Below, piece after piece: positions 1 through 23,895 of a DNA stretch of 64,000 nt. Numbering within the stretch: position 1 is the first letter of the stretch; each line of letters opens with the position of its first letter. The notes below the pieces were generated by a model. The model saw only the letters and a program-made list of their open reading frames with translations, was not told the origin of the DNA and made no database searches. The stretch is from Acidobacteriota bacterium (GTDB taxonomy: Bacteria > Acidobacteriota > Blastocatellia > RBC074). A program made the translations under genes and the position numbers. The stretch is from the NCBI GenBank assembly GCA_016715865.1, contig JADJXM010000011.1, forward strand, positions 62,001 through 126,000, read 5' to 3'.

Positions 1-370
1 GAAACGCTTTGACAAGTTCGCGCGCGGTTTCGATGCCGATGATCCTGCCTCCCAGCACAAGCACGTTCATGTCGTCGTGCTCAACGCCCTGATGAGCCGA
101 ATAAGTATCGTGTGCGAGCCCGGCGCGGACTCCGGGAAGCTTGTTGGCGGCGATCGATGCTCCGATTCCGCTGCCGCAGATGAGTATGCCCCTCTCGGCC
201 TTTCCGGAGCGAACAGCATTTCCAACCGCTTCGGCGTAATCAGGATAGTCGACCGAGGCATTGTCGTATGTTCCAAGATCTTCAATCTCGTGCCCGAGCT
301 CTTTCAAAAAGGGTATGAGTGTTTGTTTGAGATCAAAACCTGCGTGATCTGAACCGATCGCCAGTCGCAT
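1..370 (-). CDS. rpiB: ribose 5-phosphate isomerase B, 3' end cut by window edge
   Basis: Reading the minus strand from the ATG at 370 gives an open frame to the window edge, so about 123 residues are visible and the C-terminus is missing. RpiB interconverts ribose 5-phosphate and ribulose 5-phosphate in the cytosolic pentose phosphate pathway. Visible family marks are the N-terminal SDHAG motif (residues 7-11), the ILICGSGIG segment with the candidate catalytic Cys65, and the EHDDMNVLVLGGR region with GG near residue 110. The family is normally about 145-150 residues, so roughly 25 are lost at the edge. It points away from the next gene. Assignment is by motif recognition and is firm. Confidence 0.95.
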   Translation of the reverse strand, partial: MRLAIGSDHAGFDLKQTLIPFLKELGHEIEDLGTYDNASVDYPDYAEAVGNAVRSGKAERGILICGSGIGASIAANKLPGVRAGLAHDTYSAHQGVEHDDMNVLVLGGRIIGIETARELVKAF

Positions 371-647
371 ATTTAATCCTCAATTCAATGATTGCCAAAG
401 ATCAGGGCCTGAACCCATTTACTTGTGCCGGTTTGATTTAATTTTTTGTTCTGGATAGAACTGAGTCGAATTGCAGTTTAGTACCTGTCCAATCTACTGA
501 CAAGCTCCTGACACTCCGCCCATCAGAAGATTCGCACTTCTGGTATGACGGAATGAGTGAAATTCGCTTCCAATTACGATTATATCTATGTTAAATCATT
601 AACACTACTAGTGGTTGGGGTGAGATAAACAGGGGAGAATTAACTTA

Positions 648-3600
648 ATGAATGGCTCAAAAGAGAATCCTGGGAGATGCTCTTCATTTGTTGCTCATCG
701 CATCGGTGTTTGTATCTGCCTCTGCATCATTTTCTATTTCGCACACATGCTGGCTCCTTCAATCCGCTCGATTTCTGCCGGGCATGACATAGTCTCGAAA
801 GTCTCAGGGAAGAGAAGTTCCCGTGACCATGCCACGGCCGTGGTGATCACTGTCCAAAACACGGGGGATAGTGGGCCCGGCTCGCTTCGAGAGGCGATCA
901 GCCTTGCGACTCCTGGTGACACGATAGAATTCGGTCCCACGGTACTTTCGATCGGGTCAATTCAACTGACCAGCGGCGAATTATTGATAAATAAGGATCT
1001 GACGATTCATGGGCCCGGGTCCGGCATGCTGACGATCCAGCGAGTAAACGGAACCGGAGATTACAGTATTTTCACCATCACTGGCGGGGCAACTGTCACT
1101 ATCGAAGGCCTGACGATAACGAATGGGCGGGCAATCGACAGTACCGGCACGATTCCGGAAAAGAATGACGGCGGGGGAATCAACATTATTAATGGCGGGA
1201 ATCTGACTCTGATAGATTGCATCGTAACCGCCAATTACGCCATAAGCTCCGGAGGCGGAATCAGTGTCCTGGGCGGTACACTGACAATGTACGAAAGCAC
1301 AATTTCAGATAACAACGCCCCGTTAGGCGGCGGGATTATGGCATATGGCAACGCGACATTGGCGGTCACGGGCAGCACGATCAGCGGCAACAGCGCAGAC
1401 AATACGGCGGCGATCGAACTGGAAAACTCCACGGCGACACTGTCCAACAGTACGATCAGCGGTAACTTTTCAACAAACGGGGGAGGCGCGATAAACAATG
1501 CGGCCTCGCCGGGGCAACTCTCCTCACTGACGATGGTCAACTGCACGGTTGCTTTCAATCGGGATCATGGAGTTCTGGCGGTCGCTACCGGAAGCGGCGT
1601 CGCCGAGACGAAGCTCAAAAACACGATCTTCGACAATGTTGGCGCTCAGAATTTCATAACGATCGGCAGCGGGGCTGCGACCATCACGCTCGGCAACAAC
1701 TTCGACGGCGACGGAACGAGTGGATTCACCGATGGCGTCAACGGAGACATCGTCGGTGATGCCGGATCGCCGATATACGCCTATCTCGGCCCGCTGGCCG
1801 ACAACGGTGGCCTGACCAAAACACATGCGTTGCTCTACGGCAGCCCGGCCATAGACGCGGGCGATGACATCGCGGCCCCTGGCGTCGACCAGCGTGACCT
1901 GTCCCGAACGGGTTCGAGCGCCGACGGTAACGCCGACGACGTGATTGCGAGCGACATTGGCGCTTTCGAAGTGCAAAAGTATCTGGTCCTCGGCACTGCC
2001 GACAGTGGCGCCGATTCACTCCGCCAGGCGATCACGGATAACAACCAGTACGGCGGAGGTTTGATAGCGTTCGACATTCCCGTCGGCGGAGTACAGACCA
2101 TTGTCCCCTCGTCAGCCCTGCCCGTGATCACCAGAACATTGACCATCGATGGTTACACTCAGCCCGGTTCCAGGCCGAACAGTTATTTGACATACGATGA
2201 TGCAATCCTGTTGATCGAGTTGAGTGGCGTTAATGCCGGAATTGCAGAAGGGCTGGAGCTTCAGGCTTCGGACTGTACAGTGCGAGGGCTCGTCATCAAC
2301 GGTTTCACGAATGGCATTCTGATTCGGGGTCCGAACGGCTTTAGGAATAATATTTTTGGCAACTTTATCGGTTGCGATCCGACAGGGATGAGCCCGGCGC
2401 CGAACACCTTTGCCGGAGTGAACATACTGGACGGGTCATTCTCGAATGTGATTGGAGATCAGAATTTCGCCAATCGAAATCTGATCGGAGGCAACAACGG
2501 CGCGGGAGTAATAATACAATCGGTCAACACTATCAGAAATTTCGTGCTCGGTAATTTCATCGGACTGGCTGCCGACGGCGCCTCAAATTTGGGAAACACC
2601 GCCGGTACAAATCCCGGGTTCGGTGTTCTGATCGGTTATGGCGCGACTGAAGCCTTCATCAGCAACAATGTCATCGCATTCAATGCTGATGCGGGTGTGG
2701 CTGTTGCAACCGATGCCAGCGCGCCGGCTCCAATCGACAACTGGATGACAGTTAATGCGATCTATTCGAATGGCGATCTCGGCATCGATCTTGACAATGA
2801 CGGCGTGACTTCCAACGATGTGGGTGACACTGACGCCGGCCCAAATAACCTTCAGAATTATCCGGTCATCGATGCCGTGACAGCTACTGGTGTGACCGGG
2901 TCGATCAACAGTACTCCGAACTCGCTATTCCGGATCGAATTCTATGCTAACTCGGTCTGCGATCCGTCAGGTCATGGACAAGGCGAGTTTTTTCTTGGTG
3001 CGCTCGATTTCGGCAGTGCGGTTTTAACTGACGGCAGCGGAAATGCAAGCTTTAACTTCAGCCTCACTCCGATTCCCGGCAAGCCGTTCATCACCGCGAC
3101 AGCGACAAATAATGCAACAGGCAACACTTCGGAATTTTCAGCGTGCGCATCGGCTTCACCTGCTTCTCCTCCTCCTGCCTTGAGTCAGGTTTCGGTATTC
3201 GATGATCTGGTCATAGCCACCGGGTCGGGATTCATGGCGCCGGTCCAGGTGCTTATCGATGGTGTCGGGTTCATAAATCCGGCCATCGTCGAAAGCGACG
3301 GATCGGGGGTGAGACAAACCGGTATCCTTTCAAATGGAAAGACGATTGCTGAGACTGTAGTGCCTGGCAACACCGTCCAGATTGAAATAATCAATAGCGG
3401 GGGAGCCAGTACAACCTATTCTTATTTGCAAAGCCGCAGCGTGTCTTCCCGAAGCTTGCAACGCCGACCGCCGATCGTTCTGACCAGTGTCGTCTTCAGT
3501 GGAAATTCTGTCACGATCGAGGGGAGCCTGTCAGGTCTGATTCCAAATACGGAATACATCGTCTATTTCTTTTACACCCCATTAGGCGATTCGCCGTCAA

Positions 3601-4103
3601 CGGCGATAAAATGTCCTGAAACAAATGACCCGCAAACGATTATGCTGACTCCGCCGATAACCGTGAAGACCGATAATTTCGGAAATTCGAAGCTATTCAA
3701 GCAGGTCTATCCGGCAGTTCCCGGGAAAGGATTCGTCAATGCGATTGCGGTTCCGGTCAACGGGGCCCCGGTCAGGTTGACATCGAACTGTATTGGCGCA
3801 ACTGAGCCTCCGGGGCCGTCTCTGTTCGAACTGAAGGTTGAACTGGATCGACAGGATCCGGAAAAAGACCGGCTCATTATAATCGGATTCGGGTTCTCCG
3901 ATGCGAAGGTATCCCTGAACGAAATGGAATTTATCGAACCGGCAACTGTGGCCGAATCGCCGACTTTCGGCCAGCGATTGATCCAGACTGGCAGGCTCAG
4001 GGATGGAAGAGCCATACGTGATGTAATCAAGCCGGGCGTTACGGTTCAGATTAAGGTCCAAAACGGCAACGGTGGCGTTACTCGGGTCCAGTTCAGGAAT
4101 TGA
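648..4103 (+). CDS. large exported right-handed beta-helix protein with CSLREA-type repeats
   Basis: 1151 residues. A basic N-terminus is followed by a hydrophobic segment at about residues 19-37, read as a signal peptide or anchor. Two stretches of the type 'G-D-S-G-P-G-S-L-R-E-A-I' (about residues 74-90) and 'D-S-G-A-D-S-L-R-Q-A-I' (about 448-460) each open a region of short Gly/Asn/Thr-rich repeats with GGGI turns and 'STISGN' motifs, typical of parallel beta-helices. The C-terminal third has two related beta-sandwich segments (about 845-925 and 1060-1151) resembling IPT/TIG or other Ig-like folds. Likely a cell-surface adhesin or carbohydrate-binding protein, but no catalytic residues can be assigned. 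The stop overlaps only an unlikely upstream start of the next gene, so the two may be co-transcribed. Confidence 0.75.
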   Translation: MNGSKENPGRCSSFVAHRIGVCICLCIIFYFAHMLAPSIRSISAGHDIVSKVSGKRSSRDHATAVVITVQNTGDSGPGSLREAISLATPGDTIEFGPTVLSIGSIQLTSGELLINKDLTIHGPGSGMLTIQRVNGTGDYSIFTITGGATVTIEGLTITNGRAIDSTGTIPEKNDGGGINIINGGNLTLIDCIVTANYAISSGGGISVLGGTLTMYESTISDNNAPLGGGIMAYGNATLAVTGSTISGNSADNTAAIELENSTATLSNSTISGNFSTNGGGAINNAASPGQLSSLTMVNCTVAFNRDHGVLAVATGSGVAETKLKNTIFDNVGAQNFITIGSGAATITLGNNFDGDGTSGFTDGVNGDIVGDAGSPIYAYLGPLADNGGLTKTHALLYGSPAIDAGDDIAAPGVDQRDLSRTGSSADGNADDVIASDIGAFEVQKYLVLGTADSGADSLRQAITDNNQYGGGLIAFDIPVGGVQTIVPSSALPVITRTLTIDGYTQPGSRPNSYLTYDDAILLIELSGVNAGIAEGLELQASDCTVRGLVINGFTNGILIRGPNGFRNNIFGNFIGCDPTGMSPAPNTFAGVNILDGSFSNVIGDQNFANRNLIGGNNGAGVIIQSVNTIRNFVLGNFIGLAADGASNLGNTAGTNPGFGVLIGYGATEAFISNNVIAFNADAGVAVATDASAPAPIDNWMTVNAIYSNGDLGIDLDNDGVTSNDVGDTDAGPNNLQNYPVIDAVTATGVTGSINSTPNSLFRIEFYANSVCDPSGHGQGEFFLGALDFGSAVLTDGSGNASFNFSLTPIPGKPFITATATNNATGNTSEFSACASASPASPPPALSQVSVFDDLVIATGSGFMAPVQVLIDGVGFINPAIVESDGSGVRQTGILSNGKTIAETVVPGNTVQIEIINSGGASTTYSYLQSRSVSSRSLQRRPPIVLTSVVFSGNSVTIEGSLSGLIPNTEYIVYFFYTPLGDSPSTAIKCPETNDPQTIMLTPPITVKTDNFGNSKLFKQVYPAVPGKGFVNAIAVPVNGAPVRLTSNCIGATEPPGPSLFELKVELDRQDPEKDRLIIIGFGFSDAKVSLNEMEFIEPATVAESPTFGQRLIQTGRLRDGRAIRDVIKPGVTVQIKVQNGNGGVTRVQFRN

Positions 4104-4143
4104 CGGCAATGGGCAGGCAGCAATGGTGGGCGGAAAGGTGTTT

Positions 4144-8049
<3,906 letters not shown>

Positions 8050-8082
8050 ACCCTTTTCCATAAGACACAAGACAGAATCGTA

Positions 8083-11000
8083 ATGAATGGTTTCAACACG
8101 CCATCGAAGATGGATGACAACCCGTATGTAGGGCCTCGACCGTTTGAAACAGGGCGTCGCATCTTCGGTCGTGACCGGGAGATCGAGGATCTCTATTACC
8201 TGCTGAGCGCCGAACGGATTGTGCTGCTTCATTCACCATCCGGAGCAGGAAAAAGCTCGCTTATTCAGGCCGGGCTGATCCCGCGGCTGGCGGGAAGATT
8301 CGACGTCTGGGGGCCGACGCGGGTCAATCTCCAGCCGCCTCAAGACCTGCCCGACGGAGTCAACCGTTATGTCCGGAGCGCCATCCTCGGTTTCGAACAG
8401 GAGATCCCCGAGGCTCGCCGCCGTGGCGAGGATGAAATCGTTCGATTGTCGCTGACGGAATACGTGAAGAGCCGGCCGCGCAGGCGATCGGCGCCGGAAA
8501 ACATCGTTCTCATCTTCGACCAGTTCGAGGAGGTCCTGACCGCCGATCCGTTGGCGGTTCGAGCGAAAAGAGAGTTCTTCGATCAACTGGGGGAATTGCT
8601 GCTCGATCCACGTATCTGGGCGCTCATTGCTCTGCGAGAGGACTATCTGGCGCCGCTCGATCCGTATGCTCAGCAGGTACCGACCCATTTGAAGAACCGG
8701 TTTCGACTGGATCTGCTCGGACTTGAAGCCGCTGGCGAAGCGATCACGAAACCGGCCATTGAGAGCGGCCGCGAGTTTGCACCCGATGCAGTCGAAAAGC
8801 TGGTCCACGATCTGGCGACAATGAAGGTTCAGCAGCAGGACGGCACCTTCATTGAGCAGCTCGGTCGTCACGTCGAGCCGTTGCAGCTGCAGGTTGTCTG
8901 CCGCAGGCTGTGGGAGCGTTTGCCCAAGTCCCATCTGCGCATCGATCTGAAAGATGTCACGGAACTGGGTGATGTGACCGAGGCGCTCTCGGGATACTAT
9001 GCCGGCGAAGTCGGAAAGATCGCCGGCGGCGATGACCGAATCGAGCGAAGCGTTCGCGAATGGGTGGACGTTAAATTAATTACTCCCGACGGCATTCGTA
9101 GTCAGGTGTTGCGCGGCGCGGGTACGAGCGAGGGGCTCGATAACACTCTGATCGCTCGCCTGGTCAACACCCACCTGGTGCGCGGAGAGCAGCGCGCCGG
9201 CGCGGTCTGGTACGAACTGGCGCACGACAGGCTGATCGCCCCGGTGCGGGATAACAACCGGCAATGGTTCGATCAACACCTGCATCAGGTGCAGAAGGTC
9301 GCCAAGGTGTGGGCAGATCAGAATGAGCCGCCCGGTCTGTTGCTGGTCGGCGACGAACTTGCCGCGGCGAAAATCTGGGCCACGCAGAACGAGACATTTC
9401 TGACCGTCTCCGAACGCGAATTTCTCGATAAATCATCGGCCAAACAGGAACTGATCGAGAGGGAGCGCCTGCAGGCCGTACGGCTGCGCCGCTTGCTGGC
9501 AGTCGTGGCCGTGATCGCTCTGGTGGCGGTAGCGGCTGCATTTTGGGCTTACAGGCAACAGAAAATAGCTGAGCAAAAGGAAAAAGACCTGCAAATAAGC
9601 CTGCGAACTTCTCGTGGATTGCTCTACGTCGCCAACCAGCTGCAGGCCTGGGAGGCCTATGAAAAGAAACAATATGTTCTAGCAGGGGAGACTCTGGAAA
9701 TCTCTTTCCCCGGACCGGGGACTTCAGCAATAGATGATGTCCGAAGCTTTGACTGGTTCCATCTGTGGCACCTGCTGCACAATGAGAAACGAACGCTCAA
9801 AGGGCATAAGGGGCACGTCACTGCAGTATCCTATTCACGGGATGGTCGAATGTTGGCGAGCGCCGGCAACGATGGAATATTGAAGGTGTGGAACACCGTG
9901 TACTGGAGCGAGCTGCGGCCATTCGAGAGTATCGAATCAACCCTCAATTGCGTGTCGTTCTCTCCGGATGGACGTTTGCTGGCGAGCGGGAGCGGCGACA
10001 ATACGGTGAGGCTCTGGGATACAGGCACCGGAAAGATCGTCCATGAGCTGAAGGGGCATCAGAAACAAGTCATAACGGTTTCGTTCTCTTCGGATGGTCA
10101 GATACTGGCGAGCGGAGATGTGGATGGATCTGTCAGGTTGTGGGATGTCCGGGCACGGCAGGAGATACAGCCTGCGCTGGCGGGGCACGATTCCGCAGTC
10201 CTCTCGGTCTCCTTTTCTCCGAACAGCCGAATGCTGGCGAGCGGAGATGACACCGGCATGGTGAAGTTGTGGAACGCAGGAGACGGAAACACGGAGCCGA
10301 TTTCGGTTCTGGTGCATAAACCGCTGGTCACATCGGTCTCTTTTTCACCCGACGGGCAGAAGCTGGCAAGCGGAAACGGTGACGGCACGGTGTGGTTCTG
10401 GGAAGTGAGCAGCGGCAGGAAGCTCCGGGAATCGGAGAAACACAGCAGCATTATCAATTCAATCGAGTATTCGCCGGATGGCCAAAAGGTCGCGGTCGGG
10501 AGTGCTGATGGGACCGTCAGGGTTCTGGATGCGAAGAATGTGACGAGCGGACCCTCTGCCGCAGACTTGATGGTGAAACAGCAATTAATGAACACCGGGA
10601 TAGCGCAACAGGTTCTGACAGGTCACAGCGCGAGCATCAGATCAGTCTCTTTTTCACCGGATGGCAGGACGCTTGCGACCGGAAGTCAGGACCGGACTGT
10701 CAAGCTCTGGGACATGGATGCGACATGGGAATTGCCGGTCATGTATCCGCATGAAAGCAGCATCCTGACCATTTCGTTCTCTTCGGACGGTCGAACCGTG
10801 GCAACCGGCAGCGAGGACAAAACCGTCATCCTGACGGATGTAGTCAAGGGCGAGAAGTTGTGGCAGTCGGAGAACCTTGGCTCCATTGTCAACTCAGTCG
10901 CATTTTCGCCTAATGGGCGGGTACTGGCGGTCGGGACAGACGACGGCAGGATCAGGTTATTGGACGCAGTGAGTCATAAAGAGTTATGGAGAAAGCAGGC

Positions 11001-11646
11001 AATTCACGGTGAGAACGTCTATTCTGTTGCATTTTCTCCGGACGGGAAAACGCTGGCGAGCGGGAGCAGGGATGAGATCGTGAAGTTATGGGATGTGAAC
11101 AGCGGCAAGGTGAAGCGTGAACTGAAAGGGCACAAGGGACCGGTCAACTCGGTCAAGTTCTCTCCCGATGGTCGCCTGTTGGGTAGCGGAAGCAGCGATT
11201 GGACTGTCATGGTTTGGGATGTCTCGAGCGGATCGGCATTGCATGTGCTGAAAGGGCATGGGCAGAGAGTCAGCTCCATAGCATTTTCGCGCGATGGGAA
11301 GATGTTGGCCAGCGCCGGCGATGACAGTATTCTGAGAGTCTGGGATGTCGCGAACGGACGTGAGATACGAAAGCTGGAAGGGGATCGCTCGCTCATACTT
11401 TCTATCGCCTTTACTGCGGACAACCGGTCGCTGGCGAGCGCCAGTCAGGAGGGTGTCTGGCTGTGGGATATTGGGACCGGCAAGGTCCTGAAAAAACTTC
11501 AGGACAGCAATGCTATCGCCTGGGCGATCGCGTTCTCTCCTGACGGGCGAACACTGGCCGGGGGATTCAGCGGCGGCGGCATCATCATCTGGCGTGGCGC
11601 AAAGGACGGAGTTATTAAGCAACAGTGCGCCGGATGCAATCAATAG
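8083..11646 (+). CDS. nSTAND-type ATPase with transmembrane segment and 14 WD40 repeats
   Basis: 1187 residues. The N-terminus NPYVGPRPFETG, then FGRDREI, is the usual entry to nSTAND1-type NTPases. Walker A is SPSGAGKSSL (about residues 51-60) and Walker B is VLIFDQFEEVL (about 142-153). A winged-helix/arm region follows, then a single hydrophobic helix at about 468-490 with flanking Arg/Lys, then 14 WD40 repeats to the C-terminus (repeats of the form 'VxSVxFSPDGxxLASGSxDxTVxLWD'), enough for two seven-bladed propellers. STAND proteins are signal-activated switches: the propeller senses, the ATPase oligomerises, and an effector is recruited. Here no effector domain is fused, and the next two genes (27 and 30 bp gaps) encode protease-TIR and protease-SIR2 proteins. 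I infer this is the sensor/hub of that cassette, held at the membrane. No strong Shine-Dalgarno precedes the ATG. Confidence 0.88.
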   Translation: MNGFNTPSKMDDNPYVGPRPFETGRRIFGRDREIEDLYYLLSAERIVLLHSPSGAGKSSLIQAGLIPRLAGRFDVWGPTRVNLQPPQDLPDGVNRYVRSAILGFEQEIPEARRRGEDEIVRLSLTEYVKSRPRRRSAPENIVLIFDQFEEVLTADPLAVRAKREFFDQLGELLLDPRIWALIALREDYLAPLDPYAQQVPTHLKNRFRLDLLGLEAAGEAITKPAIESGREFAPDAVEKLVHDLATMKVQQQDGTFIEQLGRHVEPLQLQVVCRRLWERLPKSHLRIDLKDVTELGDVTEALSGYYAGEVGKIAGGDDRIERSVREWVDVKLITPDGIRSQVLRGAGTSEGLDNTLIARLVNTHLVRGEQRAGAVWYELAHDRLIAPVRDNNRQWFDQHLHQVQKVAKVWADQNEPPGLLLVGDELAAAKIWATQNETFLTVSEREFLDKSSAKQELIERERLQAVRLRRLLAVVAVIALVAVAAAFWAYRQQKIAEQKEKDLQISLRTSRGLLYVANQLQAWEAYEKKQYVLAGETLEISFPGPGTSAIDDVRSFDWFHLWHLLHNEKRTLKGHKGHVTAVSYSRDGRMLASAGNDGILKVWNTVYWSELRPFESIESTLNCVSFSPDGRLLASGSGDNTVRLWDTGTGKIVHELKGHQKQVITVSFSSDGQILASGDVDGSVRLWDVRARQEIQPALAGHDSAVLSVSFSPNSRMLASGDDTGMVKLWNAGDGNTEPISVLVHKPLVTSVSFSPDGQKLASGNGDGTVWFWEVSSGRKLRESEKHSSIINSIEYSPDGQKVAVGSADGTVRVLDAKNVTSGPSAADLMVKQQLMNTGIAQQVLTGHSASIRSVSFSPDGRTLATGSQDRTVKLWDMDATWELPVMYPHESSILTISFSSDGRTVATGSEDKTVILTDVVKGEKLWQSENLGSIVNSVAFSPNGRVLAVGTDDGRIRLLDAVSHKELWRKQAIHGENVYSVAFSPDGKTLASGSRDEIVKLWDVNSGKVKRELKGHKGPVNSVKFSPDGRLLGSGSSDWTVMVWDVSSGSALHVLKGHGQRVSSIAFSRDGKMLASAGDDSILRVWDVANGREIRKLEGDRSLILSIAFTADNRSLASASQEGVWLWDIGTGKVLKKLQDSNAIAWAIAFSPDGRTLAGGFSGGGIIIWRGAKDGVIKQQCAGCNQ

Positions 11647-11673
11647 GGGCAAACGACTTTATTCGGAGAGTAG

Positions 11674-14370
<2,697 letters not shown>

Positions 14371-14400
14371 CCGATTGCATCAAAACGTGAGGATGGACAG

Positions 14401-16512
<2,112 letters not shown>

Positions 16513-16571
16513 ATCACTGCTCAAGTAAGGCAGGAAATATAACCTTTTAGATGAAGCACTGGAGTCAAACA

Positions 16572-18587
<2,016 letters not shown>

Positions 18588-18660
18588 GGGGATTAGGTCT
18601 CACTATCCGTTAGTATAGATGCGAATCATGTGGAAAATTCAAAAATAAGGAGTTTCGACT

Positions 18661-19467
18661 ATGAGTCCGACAGTTAGAGAGATTCTAACAATTAAAGATC
18701 GAATCAAAAGATTGCAGAAGAGACTGGGACTTGTCGATGACGGAATCATCGGGCCGGCCACACTGACCCGTATCGAGGCGGTTCTCGATAAGTGCGAAAA
18801 TGCTCCTTCGGCGCCCCCTGTTCCGTTCAATCTGGAGTGCTCGAAAGCGGGACTCGAGGTGATTGTCAAATTTGAGATCTCTTCACAGGCACATTACGAA
18901 AGCAAGCTCAACCGTCCTACGTGGCCCGGCGGAGAGAGCGGCGTGACGATCGGCATCGGTTATGACCTTGGGTTCAATACGAAGACCCAGATCAGGGAAG
19001 ACTGGCGTGGCAGGATATCCGATGAAAATCTCGATCGATTAGCTGAGGCTTCAAGGGTGACTGGTCAAAATGCGAGGGCTCTGATCGCAGGTTTGCGGGA
19101 TATCAAAGTTCCATATGAAGCAGCTAAGGAAGTCTTCTTCATCCGAAGTCTCGTACGATTTGCAAAGGATACTCGCGGAATCTATCCGGGAATCGAAAAA
19201 CTGCCCGCCGATGCTCAGTCGATGTTGCTTTCACTGGTATTCAACCGCGGCACAAAACTCACCGGATCGACTCGTGTCGAAATGAATCAGATCGTGTCGC
19301 TGGTTAAAAGTAAGAATCTCAAGGGGATCGCCGATCAGATCAGATCAATGAAACGGCTTTGGGTAGGTAAGGGATTGCCGGGCTTGCTTGCGCGTCGAGA
19401 TATCGAGGCGAATATGGTCGAAAATGCCCGTCTTGTCTATCCGCCGGAAGAGCTGGTGCGGCTGTGA
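18661..19467 (+). CDS. lysozyme-like muramidase (pesticin/phage type) with N-terminal peptidoglycan-binding motif
   Basis: 268 residues; AAGGAG lies eight bases before the ATG. Residues about 10-45 (IKRLQKRLGL then VDDGIIGPATL) resemble a short PG_binding_1 helix bundle. From residue 60 the protein has a T4-lysozyme/pesticin-like fold: a candidate catalytic Glu in KFEISS, then GVTIGIGYDLG, and a C-terminal FNRGTKLTGS segment like the lysozyme active-site cleft. Such enzymes cut the glycan strand of peptidoglycan. There is no signal peptide or membrane segment, so export would need a holin, contractile injection or lysis. No phage structural genes are nearby. Its stop is 3 bp from the convergent ccoI stop. 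It could be a prophage remnant, an antibacterial toxin or a cell-wall enzyme. Confidence 0.75.
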   Translation: MSPTVREILTIKDRIKRLQKRLGLVDDGIIGPATLTRIEAVLDKCENAPSAPPVPFNLECSKAGLEVIVKFEISSQAHYESKLNRPTWPGGESGVTIGIGYDLGFNTKTQIREDWRGRISDENLDRLAEASRVTGQNARALIAGLRDIKVPYEAAKEVFFIRSLVRFAKDTRGIYPGIEKLPADAQSMLLSLVFNRGTKLTGSTRVEMNQIVSLVKSKNLKGIADQIRSMKRLWVGKGLPGLLARRDIEANMVENARLVYPPEELVRL

Positions 19468-19470
19468 TCG

Positions 19471-21945
<2,475 letters not shown>

Positions 21946-21970
21946 AAATACCCTGTAACCTGAGTTTTCT

Positions 21971-22123
21971 AAAGGCCGCAAAGAGGGCAAAGAATTAATC
22001 GCAATGGCCGCAAAGGGGGCAAAGATTTTATGGTCATATGAATATCCGGATTATTGCCCACTGGATATAATTCGAACGCTGATCTTCCCCATATATCTTT
22101 GCCCCTTTGCGGCCTTTGCGATT
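21971..22123. repeat. palindromic intergenic repeat, GGCCGCAAAG-type
   Basis: Two near-identical direct copies (21971-21996 and 21997-22026, core GGCCGCAAAGnGGGCAAAG) are followed by an inverted copy at 22095-22123. The second and third copies pair over about 29 positions with one mismatch and one extra G, separated by 68 bases. The region lies between ccoI and the small ccoH-like gene. It could fold as a hairpin in RNA or be a REP-like dispersed element. No coding capacity of interest. Confidence 0.7.
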
Positions 22124-22185
22124 CAATAGTTAAAATACTTAGGCCGAGTTTCTTTTCAAGAATTCCTGTTAAAATCAATCAGTAA

Positions 22186-22382
22186 TCATGCATCAAGACT
22201 CGAATTGTATTTCATCGACGAACTCATCGGTTTCCCCGTTTCATCGAGAATGACCGGATTGGTTCTTTTGGCGACGATATAGAGTGCGACAAGGATCCCG
22301 ATAAACAACAGGAAGATCAGGCCCAGGATCAGTTGCAGGAATCTGCCATGAGACTGGGATGCAGGCGGAGCAGCGGATTTTC

Positions 22383-22386
<4 letters not shown>
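22186..22386 (-). CDS. small single-pass membrane protein, CcoH/FixH-position
   Basis: 66 residues. A short polar N-terminus is followed by one strongly hydrophobic helix at about residues 16-40, then a polar tail with NPVILDETGKP. The start overlaps the ccoG stop by 4 bp (ATGA), indicating translational coupling, and ccoI follows. In many genomes this slot holds ccoH/fixH, whose product stabilises cbb3 subunits, but FixH is usually about 150 residues with a periplasmic domain, so this would be a reduced form or an unrelated membrane peptide. The function is inferred from position alone. Confidence 0.6.
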
Positions 22387-23759
<1,373 letters not shown>

Positions 23760-23781
23760 GGCAAAAAAGCTTTTATCAGCT

Positions 23782-23895
23782 AAGAAGAGAATATGGAGTC
23801 CGGCGGCCCGGCGCCGCTTTTGTATCTTGTGTATAAAAATATTTGAATGTCATATCAAAGCGGCGCCGGGCCGCCGCACTCCATATTCTCTTCTT
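23782..23895. repeat. large inverted repeat, REP-like or terminator
   Basis: Left arm 23782-23821 and right arm 23857-23895 are almost exact reverse complements over about 39 bases, with a core GCGGCGGCCCGGCGCCGCTT and flanks AAGAAGAGAATATGGAGT. One mismatch is visible (GTCC versus GTGC). The 35-base loop is AT-rich. The right arm ends at the stop codon of the TauE-like gene, so it could terminate that transcript. The size and GC palindrome resemble dispersed REP elements more than a simple terminator. Confidence 0.8.
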
